Source: Bifidobacterium parmae (GTDB taxonomy: Bacteria > Actinomycetota > Actinomycetes > Actinomycetales > Bifidobacteriaceae). Taken from it: a stretch of DNA of 64,000 nt. Below the pieces are notes generated by a model, which worked only from the letters and a program-made list of their open reading frames with translations, ran no database searches and was not told the DNA's origin. The translations under genes were made by a program, and so were the position numbers. The stretch lies in assembly GCF_002860365.1 (NCBI RefSeq), contig NZ_NMWT01000008.1:1-64000 (forward strand). The letters are read 5' to 3'. Below are positions 26,439 to 35,476 of this stretch, one piece after another (the stretch's first letter is position 1; the number at the start of each line of letters is the position of its first letter).

Positions 26439-27782
26439 TCAGAACAGGATCGAGTGGAGCGCGAGCGCCGAGGAGTCGGTGAGGGAGGCGACCTGGTCGA
26501 CGGCGACGCGCAGGCGCTCGTCGTCGTTGGCGGCGGTCTCCCAGTCCTCGAGGAACTGGCTTTCGAGGATGTCGCTGGGGCGGGGCGCGTCGGACATGAG
26601 CACGTCGACGAGGTCCTCGACGATGCGGCGCTCCTCCTCGTGCATCGGCTCCTGCTCCCCCGGCGCCATGACGAAATGCACGGCGATGCCCTTCAGCGCG
26701 ACGATCTCGTACGAGGTCTCCTCGGGGATGACGAGGCTCGCCGTATAGCGGGTGAGCGGGCCGGCGCCGTACGTGTCGCGCGTCGCCTCCTCGACGCTCC
26801 ACGCGAATCGGCCGATCAGGTCGGAGGTGATGTTCTTGAGCTGCGCCAGGGCCGAGCGCGACCCGTTGAAATGGTCGGGGAACATGTCGAGCCGTCTGAG
26901 GCGCGCGAACGCCTCGACGAGCCGGTCCGCGTCCCATTGCGGGCCGTACCACGCGCGCGTCTGTCCGACGATCGCGTCGATCGTGCGCGGGTCGGCGAGC
27001 GCGATCGCGTCGATCGTGCGCGGGTCGGCGAGCGCGATCGGGTTGAACGCGCCGGTGGCGATGGCGTCCTCCACGTCGTGCACCGAGTAGGCGATGTCGT
27101 CGGCGAGGTCCATGATCATGCATTCCATGGGGCGTGCGGTCGGGTCGGCGAGGCCTTGCTTGAGCCAGTGGAAGACGGGTTCGTCGTCCGGGTAGACGCA
27201 GTATTTGGCGCTGCGTTCGCCTTTGGGGTGCTTCGCCGCCTCGGCGAGCGTCCACGGGTATTTGACGGCGGCGTCGAGGGAGGCCCGTGTGAGGTTCACG
27301 CCGGCGGAGCGGCCGTCCGGGTGGAACACCTTGGGTTCGAGCCGGGTGAGGAGGCGCAGCGTCTGCGCGTTGCCTTCGAATCCGCCGATGTTCCGGGCGA
27401 TGCGGGAGAGCGCCTTCTCGCCGTTGTGGCCGAACGGCGGGTGGCCGAGGTCGTGGGAGAGGCAGGCGCAGTCGACCACGTCCGGGTCGCAGCCGAGGAG
27501 TTTGCCGATCTGGCGCCCGATCTGGGCGACTTCGAGCGTGTGGGTGAGGCGGGTGCGGGCGAAGTCGTCGGTGCCGGCGACGAGGATCTGGCTTTTCGCG
27601 CCGAGCCGGCGCAGCGCGGACGAGTGGATGAGGCGCGCGCGGTCGCGTTCGAACGCGGTGCGTGACTTCGATTTGGGTGGTTCGGGCGCCCACCGCTCCT
27701 CGTCGGAGGAGGTGTAGCCTTCGCCGCTCGGGATGCGTTCGACGCGGCTTTCCGGTTCGTCCCCGTATCGGCTGGATTCCAT
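26439..27782 (-). CDS. dgt: dGTP triphosphohydrolase-like HD protein
   Basis: A 447-aa metal-dependent enzyme of the deoxyguanosinetriphosphate triphosphohydrolase family that trims dNTP pools. The N-terminal motif RTAFERDRARLIHSSALRRL and the HD motif VVDCACLSHDLGHPPFGHNGE are intact. An 11-residue unit (IALADPRTIDA) is perfectly duplicated in the middle because of a 33-bp tandem duplication, which looks recent. Upstream of dnaG, a common arrangement in actinobacteria. Confidence 0.93.
   Translation of the reverse strand: MESSRYGDEPESRVERIPSGEGYTSSDEERWAPEPPKSKSRTAFERDRARLIHSSALRRLGAKSQILVAGTDDFARTRLTHTLEVAQIGRQIGKLLGCDPDVVDCACLSHDLGHPPFGHNGEKALSRIARNIGGFEGNAQTLRLLTRLEPKVFHPDGRSAGVNLTRASLDAAVKYPWTLAEAAKHPKGERSAKYCVYPDDEPVFHWLKQGLADPTARPMECMIMDLADDIAYSVHDVEDAIATGAFNPIALADPRTIDAIALADPRTIDAIVGQTRAWYGPQWDADRLVEAFARLRRLDMFPDHFNGSRSALAQLKNITSDLIGRFAWSVEEATRDTYGAGPLTRYTASLVIPEETSYEIVALKGIAVHFVMAPGEQEPMHEEERRIVEDLVDVLMSDAPRPSDILESQFLEDWETAANDDERLRVAVDQVASLTDSSALALHSILF
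26970..27035 (-). repeat. 33-bp perfect tandem duplication inside dgt
   Basis: Two identical 33-bp units (26970-27002 and 27003-27035), each ending CGGGTCGGCGAGCGC, insert one extra copy of 11 residues without shifting the frame. Confidence 0.95.
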
Positions 27783-27826
27783 GATGCACCTCCCCTGCCC
27801 TCCAGCCTAGCAAGCCCGGCGGCCGT

Positions 27827-28279
27827 CTATTTCGCGGACCGTTCGCCGACTTCGGCGCGGAGCCGTTCGACCTCGGATTCGAGGTGTTCGATGAGCATCA
27901 CCTGCTGGGAGATGAGCAGGTCGCGCAGGTCGCGCTTGCCGGCGCGCACGTTGAGCTCCGGCGTGAACGGCTTCGGGAGGCGGCCGTCCGTCCGCGTCGC
28001 CCCCGGTTCGCCCCCGTCCGTCCCCCCGACGGTTTCGGGGGCGTCCGGCATCGAACGCCATCGCGCGATGCAGCGTTCGATGCGCTTGTAGCCGATCAGG
28101 GACGCGTCCAGTCCGGCGTCGCGGAAGATACGGACGGGCGATTCGCCGGCGTGGTACCGGCGCATGCATTCGCGGCGGAACGCCTCGGAGTAGCGGATCC
28201 GTCCGTTGGATACGCGCGCGACGGCGGGCAGTGACCGCAGGTATGCGATCTCCTCGTTGGTGAACGCTCCGGTTCCCAT
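27827..28279 (-). CDS. Helix-turn-helix protein related to IS3-type transposase subunits
   Basis: A 150-aa protein. Residues about 22-70 (RIRYSEAFRRECMRRYHAG, then SPVRIFRDAGL) resemble the HTH domain of IS3-family OrfA proteins. A Pro/Gly-rich linker and a C-terminal coiled coil (LLISQQVMLIEHLESEVERL) follow. No second transposase frame, terminal inverted repeats or target duplication are visible, so it is likely a domesticated DNA-binding protein. AAAGGAGG precedes ATG 28279, giving it a strong ribosome site. Function unknown. Between dgt and alr on the same strand. Confidence 0.75.
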   Translation of the reverse strand: MGTGAFTNEEIAYLRSLPAVARVSNGRIRYSEAFRRECMRRYHAGESPVRIFRDAGLDASLIGYKRIERCIARWRSMPDAPETVGGTDGGEPGATRTDGRLPKPFTPELNVRAGKRDLRDLLISQQVMLIEHLESEVERLRAEVGERSAK

Positions 28280-28379
28280 GGCGGCCTCCTTTCGACGTAT
28301 CCGATCGCCGTGCGGCTGCCGGCACGGCCTCGACGGCATGGCAATACCATCATTGATAGCAAGCTAAGCGGAGCACCGG

Positions 28380-28570
28380 TACATATCTACCGGAAAATTC
28401 CCCCGCATCGCGACACGCCGCGAACAACGGTCCTTCTTCGTCGCATGGTATCGGTATTTCCCCCGTCGCGAATACCCCCGTAACACCCGTATTGGAAGCG
28501 CTTATACCCCCGTTATCACTATGGATTCCATGAACGCTCTATGTTTCACAGACATACCCCCGAATAAGGG
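28380..28570. repeat. Cluster of CCCCCG motifs between alr and the HTH gene
   Basis: In about 170 bp of relatively AT-rich DNA the motif ACCCCCG/TCCCCCG occurs five times, at 28398-28405, 28457-28465, 28473-28480, 28504-28512 and 28553-28562, mostly preceded by AT or AA. The arrangement looks like a set of binding sites upstream of the HTH gene. No gene is seen in the 404-bp gap. Confidence 0.5.
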
Positions 28571-28580
28571 GAAACACCGG

Positions 28581-28621
28581 AAAAAAGAACGGGGACTCCC
28601 CCTTACGCAAGGGGAGTCCCC
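28581..28621 (-). terminator. Rho-independent terminator of alr
   Basis: On the minus strand a stem of GGGGACTCCCC with its complement is followed by GTTCTTTTTT. Confidence 0.9.
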
Positions 28622-28683
28622 GAACATCGCGGAACGCGCCGAACGTCACGGGACCACCCGCGGCACCCGCGCCACCCGCGCCG

Positions 28684-30042
28684 CTACAGCAGCGAGGCCG
28701 GATCGAGCCTGGCGAGATCCGCCGCGGGCAGCACCTCGGCGGCATGCTCGTACAGGCGCGGGATGCGGTTGCGCAGGCAGGTGAAGATCTCGTAGCTGAT
28801 CGTGTCGGCGGCGCGCGCCCAGTCGTCGGCGGTCGGCTCGGCGAACTCCTCGCCGCGGCCCGGTCCGAACAGTTCGACCGTGTCGCCCTCGTGCACGCCG
28901 AGCGCGGCGGCGGAACCGTGCAGGTCGAGGATGAACTGGTCCATGCACACGCGGCCGGAGACGCGGTACAGCTTCGGGCCTTCGGCGGTCATCACGCGCA
29001 CCGGGCCGCCCGGCTTCTCCACGTGCTTGGCGCCCTGCATGTCGAATCCGGAGGCGGAGCGGTGGATGCCGTCCGCGTAGCCGAGCGGCACGATCGCGGT
29101 GGAGGTGTCGTCCGGGGTGAGGTAGGTGCGGCCGTAGGAGATGCCGTAGCCGGCCTCCACGTCCTTGACGGTGCCGAGCTGCGCCTGCAGCCGCATCGCC
29201 GGCTTCAGCGCGTAGCTGGACGGCGTGCCCATCGCCGGGTCGGGCTCGTAGCCGTACAGGCCGATGCCCGGGCGGGTGAGCTCGAAATGGATCTCCGGAC
29301 GGGACAGCGTGGCCGCCGTGTTCGCGAGATGACGGATCTCGGGGGCGATGCCGGCGGCCTCCATGCGGGCGGTGAACGCCTTGAAGTTCTCGATCTGGCG
29401 GTCGGTGGAGGCGACGAACTCGGGCACATCCGGCGAATCGGCCACGGCGAGGTGACTCCACTGGCCGACGATGTGCAGCACGCCCTCCTTGGCGAGCGGG
29501 ACGAGCTTGGCGAGCGCCGCGTCGAAGCCCTCCGGCGTGAAGCCGTTGCGGCCGAATCCGGAATCGACCTTCACGTGCACGCGCGCCGTCCTGCCGAGCT
29601 TGCGGGCGGCCGCGGCCACCGCGTCGATGCCGGGCAGCGAGCCGACGGACACGTCGATGTCGTTGGCGATGAGCTCGTCGAACGGGACTTCGGCGCCGTT
29701 GTAGACCCACGTGAGGATGCGGCAGCGGTCGGGGCCGATGCCGAGCTTCCTCAGCAGCAGCGCCTCGTGCGACTGGGCGGTGCCGAGCCAGGTCGCACCG
29801 CCGGCGAGCGCCGCGAGCGCGGCGGGCAGCAGGCCGTGGCCGTAGGCGTCGGCCTTGACGACGCCCATCACGGCGGTGCCGGAGTGCGGTCCGCCGACCA
29901 CGCTCACCAGATGCGCCATGTTGTCGCGCAGGGCCTTGAGGTCGACGATGGCCTGCGCGGGGTAGCGGCGTCGGGCGGCCGCGTAGTTGGCCTTGCCCTT
30001 CTCCGAGCTGAATTCGATTTCGGGAGCTGCGTTCATACTCAT
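28684..30042 (-). CDS. alr: Alanine racemase
   Basis: A 452-aa PLP enzyme interconverting L- and D-alanine for peptidoglycan. PLP lysine Lys63 lies in VVKADAYGHG; the second catalytic base is the Tyr in GYGISYGRTYL; WVYNGAEV and HLANTAATLSRP are family segments. It is longer than the usual 370-390 residues because of an N-terminal tail and loop insertions. No strong ribosome site is visible, so the start could be ATG 30042 or the ATG two codons later. Confidence 0.95.
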   Translation of the reverse strand: MSMNAAPEIEFSSEKGKANYAAARRRYPAQAIVDLKALRDNMAHLVSVVGGPHSGTAVMGVVKADAYGHGLLPAALAALAGGATWLGTAQSHEALLLRKLGIGPDRCRILTWVYNGAEVPFDELIANDIDVSVGSLPGIDAVAAAARKLGRTARVHVKVDSGFGRNGFTPEGFDAALAKLVPLAKEGVLHIVGQWSHLAVADSPDVPEFVASTDRQIENFKAFTARMEAAGIAPEIRHLANTAATLSRPEIHFELTRPGIGLYGYEPDPAMGTPSSYALKPAMRLQAQLGTVKDVEAGYGISYGRTYLTPDDTSTAIVPLGYADGIHRSASGFDMQGAKHVEKPGGPVRVMTAEGPKLYRVSGRVCMDQFILDLHGSAAALGVHEGDTVELFGPGRGEEFAEPTADDWARAADTISYEIFTCLRNRIPRLYEHAAEVLPAADLARLDPASLL

Positions 30043-30349
30043 GGTGCCCCATTGTCGCGCGCCATGGTGACGTGCCCGTTTCCGCGCTCACATGGCGGCC
30101 GCCGCGACGGCCCCGGATGGCGGCGGGACCACGTCCCGCATCCATGTTCCGCGCCGCATCGCAAGACGCGCCGCGCCGGTTTTCCGGCAGTCCATGTACA
30201 CTCGCTTTTCACGGTTTGTTTGCCGTTTTCCCGCCCGTAACGTTCGGGGGCAACAATCGACCGTATTCAAGACTCCCGGCGTTGAGGCGTGCCGGGGTCC
30301 CGGAATTCCGTCCGGCCAAGCCCATTCCACGTGTTCATGAGAGAAGACC
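30043..30349. other. Intergenic region between divergent alr and amino acid permease
   Basis: About 300 bp. T-rich patches (CGCTTTTCACGGTTTGTTTG near 30209) suggest promoter DNA, but no convincing -35/-10 pair, repeat or RNA gene is seen. Confidence 0.4.
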
Positions 30350-31810
30350 ATGAATCTGTTCCGTAAGAAAACGGTGGATCAGCTTGTCGCCGATTCCACC
30401 CCGCTCAAGCGCACGATGCGCACCTTCGACCTGACGATGCTCGGCATCGGCGCGATCATCGGCACCGGCATCTTCGTCCTGACCGGCAAGGGCGCGCTCA
30501 CCGCGGGCCCGGCCCTGTCCGTGTCGTTCCTGCTGGCCGCGATCTGCTGCGGTTTCGCCGGCCTGTGCTACGCCGAGTTCGCGTCGATGGCCCCCGTGTC
30601 CGGATCCGCCTACTCGTACGCGTATCTGGCGTTCGGCGAACTCATCGCGTTCGTGATCGGCTGGAATCTGATCCTCGAATACGCCCTGCAGGCGGCCACC
30701 GTGTCCGCCGGATGGGCCGGCTACTTCAACAAGCTGCTCGAAGGGTTCGGCCTGAGCCTGCCGGTCGAGCTGACGGCCGCGTACGGCACCACGCCGGGCG
30801 TGACCACCTACTTCAACCTGCCCGGCTTCGTGGTCGTGCTGCTCATCACCTGGGTGCTGTCCATCGGCATCAACCAGACGAAGAAGACCAACGACATCAT
30901 GGTGATGATCAAGCTCGCGATCATCGCGCTGTTCATCATCTGCGCCGTGTGGTACGTCAAGCCGTCCAACTGGCAGCCGTTCTCCCCGTACGGCATCTAC
31001 ACGTTCCAGCCCGGCTCCACCCAGCCGTACGGCATCCTGCCGGCCGCGTCCATCGTGTTCTTCAGCTTCATCGGCTTCGACGCCGTCTCCTCCTCCGCCG
31101 AGGAGACCATCGAACCGAACAAGACGCTGCCGCGCGGCATCCTCCTGTCGCTCGCCGTCTCGACGGTGATCTACATCATCATGACGCTCGTGATGACCGG
31201 CATCGTGCCCTACCAGGAGTTCGCGAAGTTCATCGACGCCCCGGTCGCCGGCGTGATCCTGTACACCGGCATGAATTGGCTGGCCGTGATCGTCAACATC
31301 GGCGCGCTCGTCGGCATGACCACGGTGATGCTCGTCCAGCTGTACGGCCAGTCGCGCATCTGCTACGCGATGGGCCGCGACGGCCTGTTCCCGAAGTTCT
31401 TCAGCGAGGTGCATCCGAAGCACCGCACCCCGTTCAAGGGCACCTGGTTCTTCGGCATCCTCACCGCGGTCGCCGGCGGCTTCATCAACATCAACATCCT
31501 GTTCGAGCTGGTGAACATCGGCACGCTGTCCGCGTTCATCATCGTCTCCGCCGGCGTGCTGTGGATGCGCAAAACCGCCCCGGACGCGCACCGCGGCTTC
31601 AAGGCGCCGGGCGTGCCGGTCGTGCCGGCGCTGTCCATCATCTTCTGCCTGGTGTTCATCGCCGGCCTGAACTGGGAGACCTGGGTGCGGTTCGCGATCT
31701 GGCTGGCCATCGGCCTGGCCGTCTACTTCGGCTACAGCCGCCGCCACTCCAAGCTGGAGGGCGCGGACGAGGCCGGGACCCCGCAGGTCGCCGCGGCGAA
31801 GGCCGAATAG
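30350..31810 (+). CDS. APC-family amino acid permease
   Basis: A 486-aa membrane protein with 12 predicted helices of the cationic amino acid transporter/YfnA branch. The first helix has the unwound substrate motif LGIGAIIGTGIFVLTG. FFSFIGFDAVSSSAEET marks helix 6, and a conserved loop QSRICYAMGRDGLFP lies after helix 8. The substrate is not determinable. The start is set by AGAGAAG before ATG 30350. Followed by a terminator. Confidence 0.9.
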   Translation: MNLFRKKTVDQLVADSTPLKRTMRTFDLTMLGIGAIIGTGIFVLTGKGALTAGPALSVSFLLAAICCGFAGLCYAEFASMAPVSGSAYSYAYLAFGELIAFVIGWNLILEYALQAATVSAGWAGYFNKLLEGFGLSLPVELTAAYGTTPGVTTYFNLPGFVVVLLITWVLSIGINQTKKTNDIMVMIKLAIIALFIICAVWYVKPSNWQPFSPYGIYTFQPGSTQPYGILPAASIVFFSFIGFDAVSSSAEETIEPNKTLPRGILLSLAVSTVIYIIMTLVMTGIVPYQEFAKFIDAPVAGVILYTGMNWLAVIVNIGALVGMTTVMLVQLYGQSRICYAMGRDGLFPKFFSEVHPKHRTPFKGTWFFGILTAVAGGFININILFELVNIGTLSAFIIVSAGVLWMRKTAPDAHRGFKAPGVPVVPALSIIFCLVFIAGLNWETWVRFAIWLAIGLAVYFGYSRRHSKLEGADEAGTPQVAAAKAE

Positions 31811-31834
31811 CCGCCACGTCCGCCCGATACGATG

Positions 31835-31870
31835 AAGCCCCTCGATGCGCATCCGCGTCGAGGGGCTTTC
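31835..31870 (+). terminator. Terminator after the amino acid permease
   Basis: AAGCCCCTCGA and its complement pair across a 12-nt loop, ending GGGGCTTTCC. Confidence 0.8.
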
Positions 31871-31880
31871 CCGTAGATTC

Positions 31881-31987
31881 GGAGCATTGGAATAACGCGT
31901 GCGGCATCAAGGCGCACCGAGGGAAGCGGTACAAAGGTACCGCGACCGAGGAGCAACGCGGATGACGCTCCGTTATTCCGATGCTCC
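31881..31987. repeat. 107-bp inverted repeat able to fold as a multi-branched structure
   Basis: Outer arms of 17 bp pair with one mismatch (GGAGCATTGGAATAACG, 31881-31897, and 31971-31987). Inside are three further hairpins: GTGCG/CGCAC, the perfect GCGGTAC-AAAG-GTACCGC (31926-31943), and GGAGC/GCTCC. The result is cloverleaf-like. It abuts the stop of the GNAT gene. It could be a non-coding RNA, a MITE or an elaborate terminator. Confidence 0.6.
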
Positions 31988-32521
31988 TCACCATTCGTGA
32001 CGCTGGTAGGCTATGCGCGTCGTGTCCGTCGGCCTGTCGATGAGCTGGATGAGGCCGCAGCGGGCGAAGCCGCTCGTCTCGAGCACATGCTGCATGGCCT
32101 TGTTGTTCGGATGCGTGTCGGCGCGCACGTTGCCGTAGTGCTTCAGCGCCCACCGGATGCAGTCTCGGGCGGCGTGGCGCACCAGACCGGACGAGGCGAT
32201 GCGGTGGATCGTCACATACGTGTCGTCGTCGAGCCATGCGCCGTCGATGTGCGCGTACGTGGGGTCCTCGCCGGGGCACAGGGCGAACTGGGCGAGGATG
32301 CGCTCATGCCCGTTCTGCGTGTCGACCAGCAGCATCGTGCGCTGGTTGGCGATGTCGTCCCGCACGACCTCCTCGCGGGGGAACATGGTCCCCCACTGCG
32401 TGGGATTGCCGTTGCGGGCCATCAGCTCGCGCGCATGCGCATACACCTTGAGCATGTGCGGCAGGTCACGCATGGTCGCGTGGCGGAAACGACGGGACGA
32501 CGCATTGGAATCGGACACCAC
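31988..32521 (-). CDS. GNAT-family acetyltransferase
   Basis: A 177-aa protein with the order of a GNAT acyltransferase: an N-terminal FRHATMRDLPHML segment, a central strand with VTIHRIASSG, then ARDCIRWALKH and a C-terminal HPNNKAMQHVLETSGF, which is the acetyl-CoA/second-helix region. The substrate is unknown. It begins with two successive GTG codons behind GAGGTGAGG. Converges on the amino acid permease. Confidence 0.8.
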   Translation of the reverse strand: MVSDSNASSRRFRHATMRDLPHMLKVYAHARELMARNGNPTQWGTMFPREEVVRDDIANQRTMLLVDTQNGHERILAQFALCPGEDPTYAHIDGAWLDDDTYVTIHRIASSGLVRHAARDCIRWALKHYGNVRADTHPNNKAMQHVLETSGFARCGLIQLIDRPTDTTRIAYQRHEW

Positions 32522-32668
32522 ACCTCACCTCACGGTCGCGCGAGAGCCCCGCACGGGGGATTCGATCGGGAAAAACAATCAACTGACGCGCTACGCTACC
32601 ATGCCCGCCTCACAAACACCGCGCGTTTCCTGTGACGCGGCTGGACGACGCCCGTACGGAGACGCAAA

Positions 32669-32700
32669 GCGCCCGCCCGCCTGCGACGGCGGACGGGCGC
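32669..32700 (-). terminator. Hairpin terminator after luxS
   Basis: GCGCCCG-rich 13-bp arms with one mismatch and a 6-nt loop; TTTGCG follows on the minus strand. Confidence 0.7.
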
Positions 32701-32736
32701 CGGCGGCCGCGACGCCGCAGGACCCGTGTCCGGCGT

Positions 32737-33228
32737 TCAGACGACCTTGCGCTCGAACGGGTCGGAGCTGATGCCCTTGGCGAGGATGTCCTTGCACCAT
32801 TCCTTCGCGGTGAACAGGCTGTGGTCGCGGTAGTTGCCGCAACTCTCGATCGTGGTGGCGGGCACGTCGTCCCACGTGGCCTTGTACGCGATGAACTCCA
32901 GCGACTCCTTCAACGCCTTGGCGACCTCCTCGGTGGGATGCTCGCCCCAGGTGAGCAGGTGGAAGCCGGTGCGGCAGCCGAACGGCGAGCAGTCGATGTA
33001 GCCGTCGATGCGTTCGCGCAGCAGCACGGCGATCGTGTGCTCGATCGTGTGCAGTCCGGCCGTCGGGATCGCGTTCTCGTTCGGCTGCACGAGACGCAGG
33101 TCGTAGTTGGAGATCACGTCGCCGTGAGGCCCCTTCTCCGTGTCGATGTAGCGCACGTACGGCGCCTTCACCTTCGTATGGTCGAGCTGGAAGCTCTCCA
33201 CCACGGGCTTGTCGGTCTTCTCCGCCAT
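32737..33228 (-). CDS. luxS: S-ribosylhomocysteine lyase
   Basis: A 163-aa metal enzyme cleaving S-ribosylhomocysteine to homocysteine and the autoinducer-2 precursor DPD. Metal ligands His60 and His64 (HTIEH) and Cys130 (ESCGNYRDH), and the active-site Cys85 ([10 protein letters not shown]), are all present. GGAAAGGA precedes ATG 33228. Homocysteine can be used by the transsulfuration genes 2.4 kb upstream. Confidence 0.97.
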   Translation of the reverse strand: MAEKTDKPVVESFQLDHTKVKAPYVRYIDTEKGPHGDVISNYDLRLVQPNENAIPTAGLHTIEHTIAVLLRERIDGYIDCSPFGCRTGFHLLTWGEHPTEEVAKALKESLEFIAYKATWDDVPATTIESCGNYRDHSLFTAKEWCKDILAKGISSDPFERKVV

Positions 33229-33380
33229 GTTCGTTCCTTTCCGTATACGCCGCCCTTCGACGCGTTCCTGCACGCCGCCGGCGTATCCGCCGCCCATCCT
33301 AGTCGCCGATCGCCGGCGAAGGCGCATCGCACCCGGCCGGCGTTATAGACGCTCGTTATAGACGGGATCGCCGAAACGGC

Positions 33381-35465
33381 TCAGGCCGCGCCGCCGAACG
33401 CGGCGATCTCGTCCATGAACCGGCGTCCGTACGCCTGAAGCTTGCGTTCGCCCACGCCGGAGACGGCGAGGAACTGCGCGTCGGTGACCGGCCTGATGCG
33501 CGCCATGTCGCGCAACGACCGGTCGGAGAACACGATGTACGGCGGCTTGCCGATCTCCTGCGCGATGGTCTTGCGCAATCCGCGCAGACGCTGGAACAGC
33601 GCCTCCTCCTCGTCGCCCGGCACATAGGCGTCCGCGTCGACGGGGCCGTTCGTGCCCGCAGCGCCGAACACGGTGGAGGACGGCGCGCCGGCGGAGACGC
33701 CGAGCCGGCGCATCCGACCGCCGTCCGCCGCGCCGGCGCCGGAACGCCCGGCCCTGCGTTCCACGCGTTTGATCTCATAGCGGAAGTCCGGCGCGACCGT
33801 CTCCGCCGCCCGCGGGCCGAAGCCGACGATCGGCAGACGCCCGTCGGCGATGACGAGATGGCCGTCGGTGGCCATCTGGCTGAGCACGTCGCGCACCCGC
33901 GCCTCCGGCTCGTCCTTCAACGCGCCGAAGCTGGGCATGCGCTCCGGCTTGAGCCATGCGAGATCCTGCGCCTGCGAGCCGCGCAGGATCCTCACGATCT
34001 TGCCCGAGCCCACGCCGCGGCGCACCGGACGCGGCGTCGTCTCGCGCCCCTGCTCGTCGTGGTCGAACATCACGTCGTGCACGCAGCGGCTGATGTTGCG
34101 CGCGATGGCGGTCACGTCGATGGTGGTGAACGTGCGTTCGCAGCAGTTCGCGCACGCGCCGCACGTGGCGGTGCCGGCCACCGCGCCGGAATCGCCCGCA
34201 GCCGCCGGACCGTCCTCCTGCCCGAAGTAGCGCGTCATGTAGCGGTGGAGGCACTCGGTGGTGCGGCAGTAGCCGATCATGCCGTCGAGCAGGCGGCGCC
34301 GGTTGCGTTGCGCGGTCTCCTGCTCCTCGGGGGTCATGCGATCGTTGTCGTAATCCGAATCCAGCAGGCGGCGACGCGTGACGATGTCGGACTCGTTCCA
34401 CAGCAGCGTGCACCGGCTGGGTTCGCCGTCACGGCCCGCGCGCCCGGCCTCCTGATAGTAGGCTTCGATGGATTCGGGCATGTTGTGGTGGATCACGTAG
34501 CGCACGTTCGACTTGTCGATGCCCATGCCGAACGCGTTCGTGGCGACGACGACCGGCACCCGGTCGGTCACGAAGTCGCGTTGCGCACGCCCGCGCGCGT
34601 CCGCGTTCATGCCGCCATGGTAGGCGACGGCGATGGGGCCGCGCTCCCCCGCGCCCATGCCGGGACGCTGCGGGACCGACTGGTTCAGCGTGCCGGCGAG
34701 CGTCTCGGTCTCCTTACGCGTGGCGCAGTACACGATGCCGGATTCGTCCGGATGCGCGACCACGTAGTCCACGATCCACGCGGCCTTGCGTTTGCGTTCC
34801 ATGTTGATGACGTCGAAGTACAGGTTCGGCCGGTCGAATCCGGTGACCGTCACCTGCGGCGAGGCGAGGCCGAGCAGGCCGACGATGTCGCAGCGCACTT
34901 TCTCGGTGGCGGTGGCGGTGAACGCGCCGACGACCGGACGGCGAGGCAGGGAGCGGATGAAGTCGCCAATGCCGAGGTACGAGGAGCGGAAGTCCTGCCC
35001 CCATTGGGAGACGCAGTGCGCCTCGTCGACGGCGACGAGCGAGATCGGCGTATGCATGGCGAAATCATGGAACCGCCCGGTCTCGAGCCGTTCCGGGGCG
35101 ACGTACAGGATCCTTACCTGCCCGTCCGCCGCCTGGGCGAGCACCATCGACTGTTCGTCCGGCGTCTGCGTGCCGTTGACGAACGCCGCCGCCAGACCCT
35201 GGTCGTTCAGCGAGTCGACCTGATCCTGCATGAGGGAGATGAGCGGCGAGATGACGACGGTGACGCCGGGCAGCAACGCGGCAGGTATCTGGTAGCACAC
35301 GGATTTGCCGGCGCCGGTGGGCATGACGGCGAGCACGTCGCGCCCGCGGAGGAGCGCGTCGACCACGCCGTCCTGCCCGGGGCGGAACGATGCGTAGCCG
35401 AAATACCGTTCAAGCGCGGCCGAAGCCGCCGCACGCATGTCAGCCGTCTGTCCAGGTCCAGTCAT
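33381..35465 (-). CDS. recQ: ATP-dependent DNA helicase RecQ
   Basis: A 694-aa superfamily 2 helicase. Walker A VMPTGAGKS, motif II VDEAHCVSQWG, and motif VI YYQEAGRAGRDG are intact. The RecQ zinc region (CRTTECLHRYM, CGACANCCERTF) and winged helix follow, and the C-terminus ends in an HRDC domain (RDMARIRPVTDAQFLAVSGV). ATG 35465 is chosen behind GGTGGAA; the frame stays open upstream through an inverted repeat and is unlikely to be coding there. Confidence 0.95.
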   Translation of the reverse strand: MTGPGQTADMRAAASAALERYFGYASFRPGQDGVVDALLRGRDVLAVMPTGAGKSVCYQIPAALLPGVTVVISPLISLMQDQVDSLNDQGLAAAFVNGTQTPDEQSMVLAQAADGQVRILYVAPERLETGRFHDFAMHTPISLVAVDEAHCVSQWGQDFRSSYLGIGDFIRSLPRRPVVGAFTATATEKVRCDIVGLLGLASPQVTVTGFDRPNLYFDVINMERKRKAAWIVDYVVAHPDESGIVYCATRKETETLAGTLNQSVPQRPGMGAGERGPIAVAYHGGMNADARGRAQRDFVTDRVPVVVATNAFGMGIDKSNVRYVIHHNMPESIEAYYQEAGRAGRDGEPSRCTLLWNESDIVTRRRLLDSDYDNDRMTPEEQETAQRNRRRLLDGMIGYCRTTECLHRYMTRYFGQEDGPAAAGDSGAVAGTATCGACANCCERTFTTIDVTAIARNISRCVHDVMFDHDEQGRETTPRPVRRGVGSGKIVRILRGSQAQDLAWLKPERMPSFGALKDEPEARVRDVLSQMATDGHLVIADGRLPIVGFGPRAAETVAPDFRYEIKRVERRAGRSGAGAADGGRMRRLGVSAGAPSSTVFGAAGTNGPVDADAYVPGDEEEALFQRLRGLRKTIAQEIGKPPYIVFSDRSLRDMARIRPVTDAQFLAVSGVGERKLQAYGRRFMDEIAAFGGAA

Positions 35466-35476
35466 GGTTCCACCAT

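Noticed and set aside
31926-31966. GGTACCGCG resembling the conserved T-box sequence
   Set aside because: It is one arm of a perfect local hairpin, no specifier stem fits upstream (which is coding), and no plus-strand gene follows that a T-box could control.
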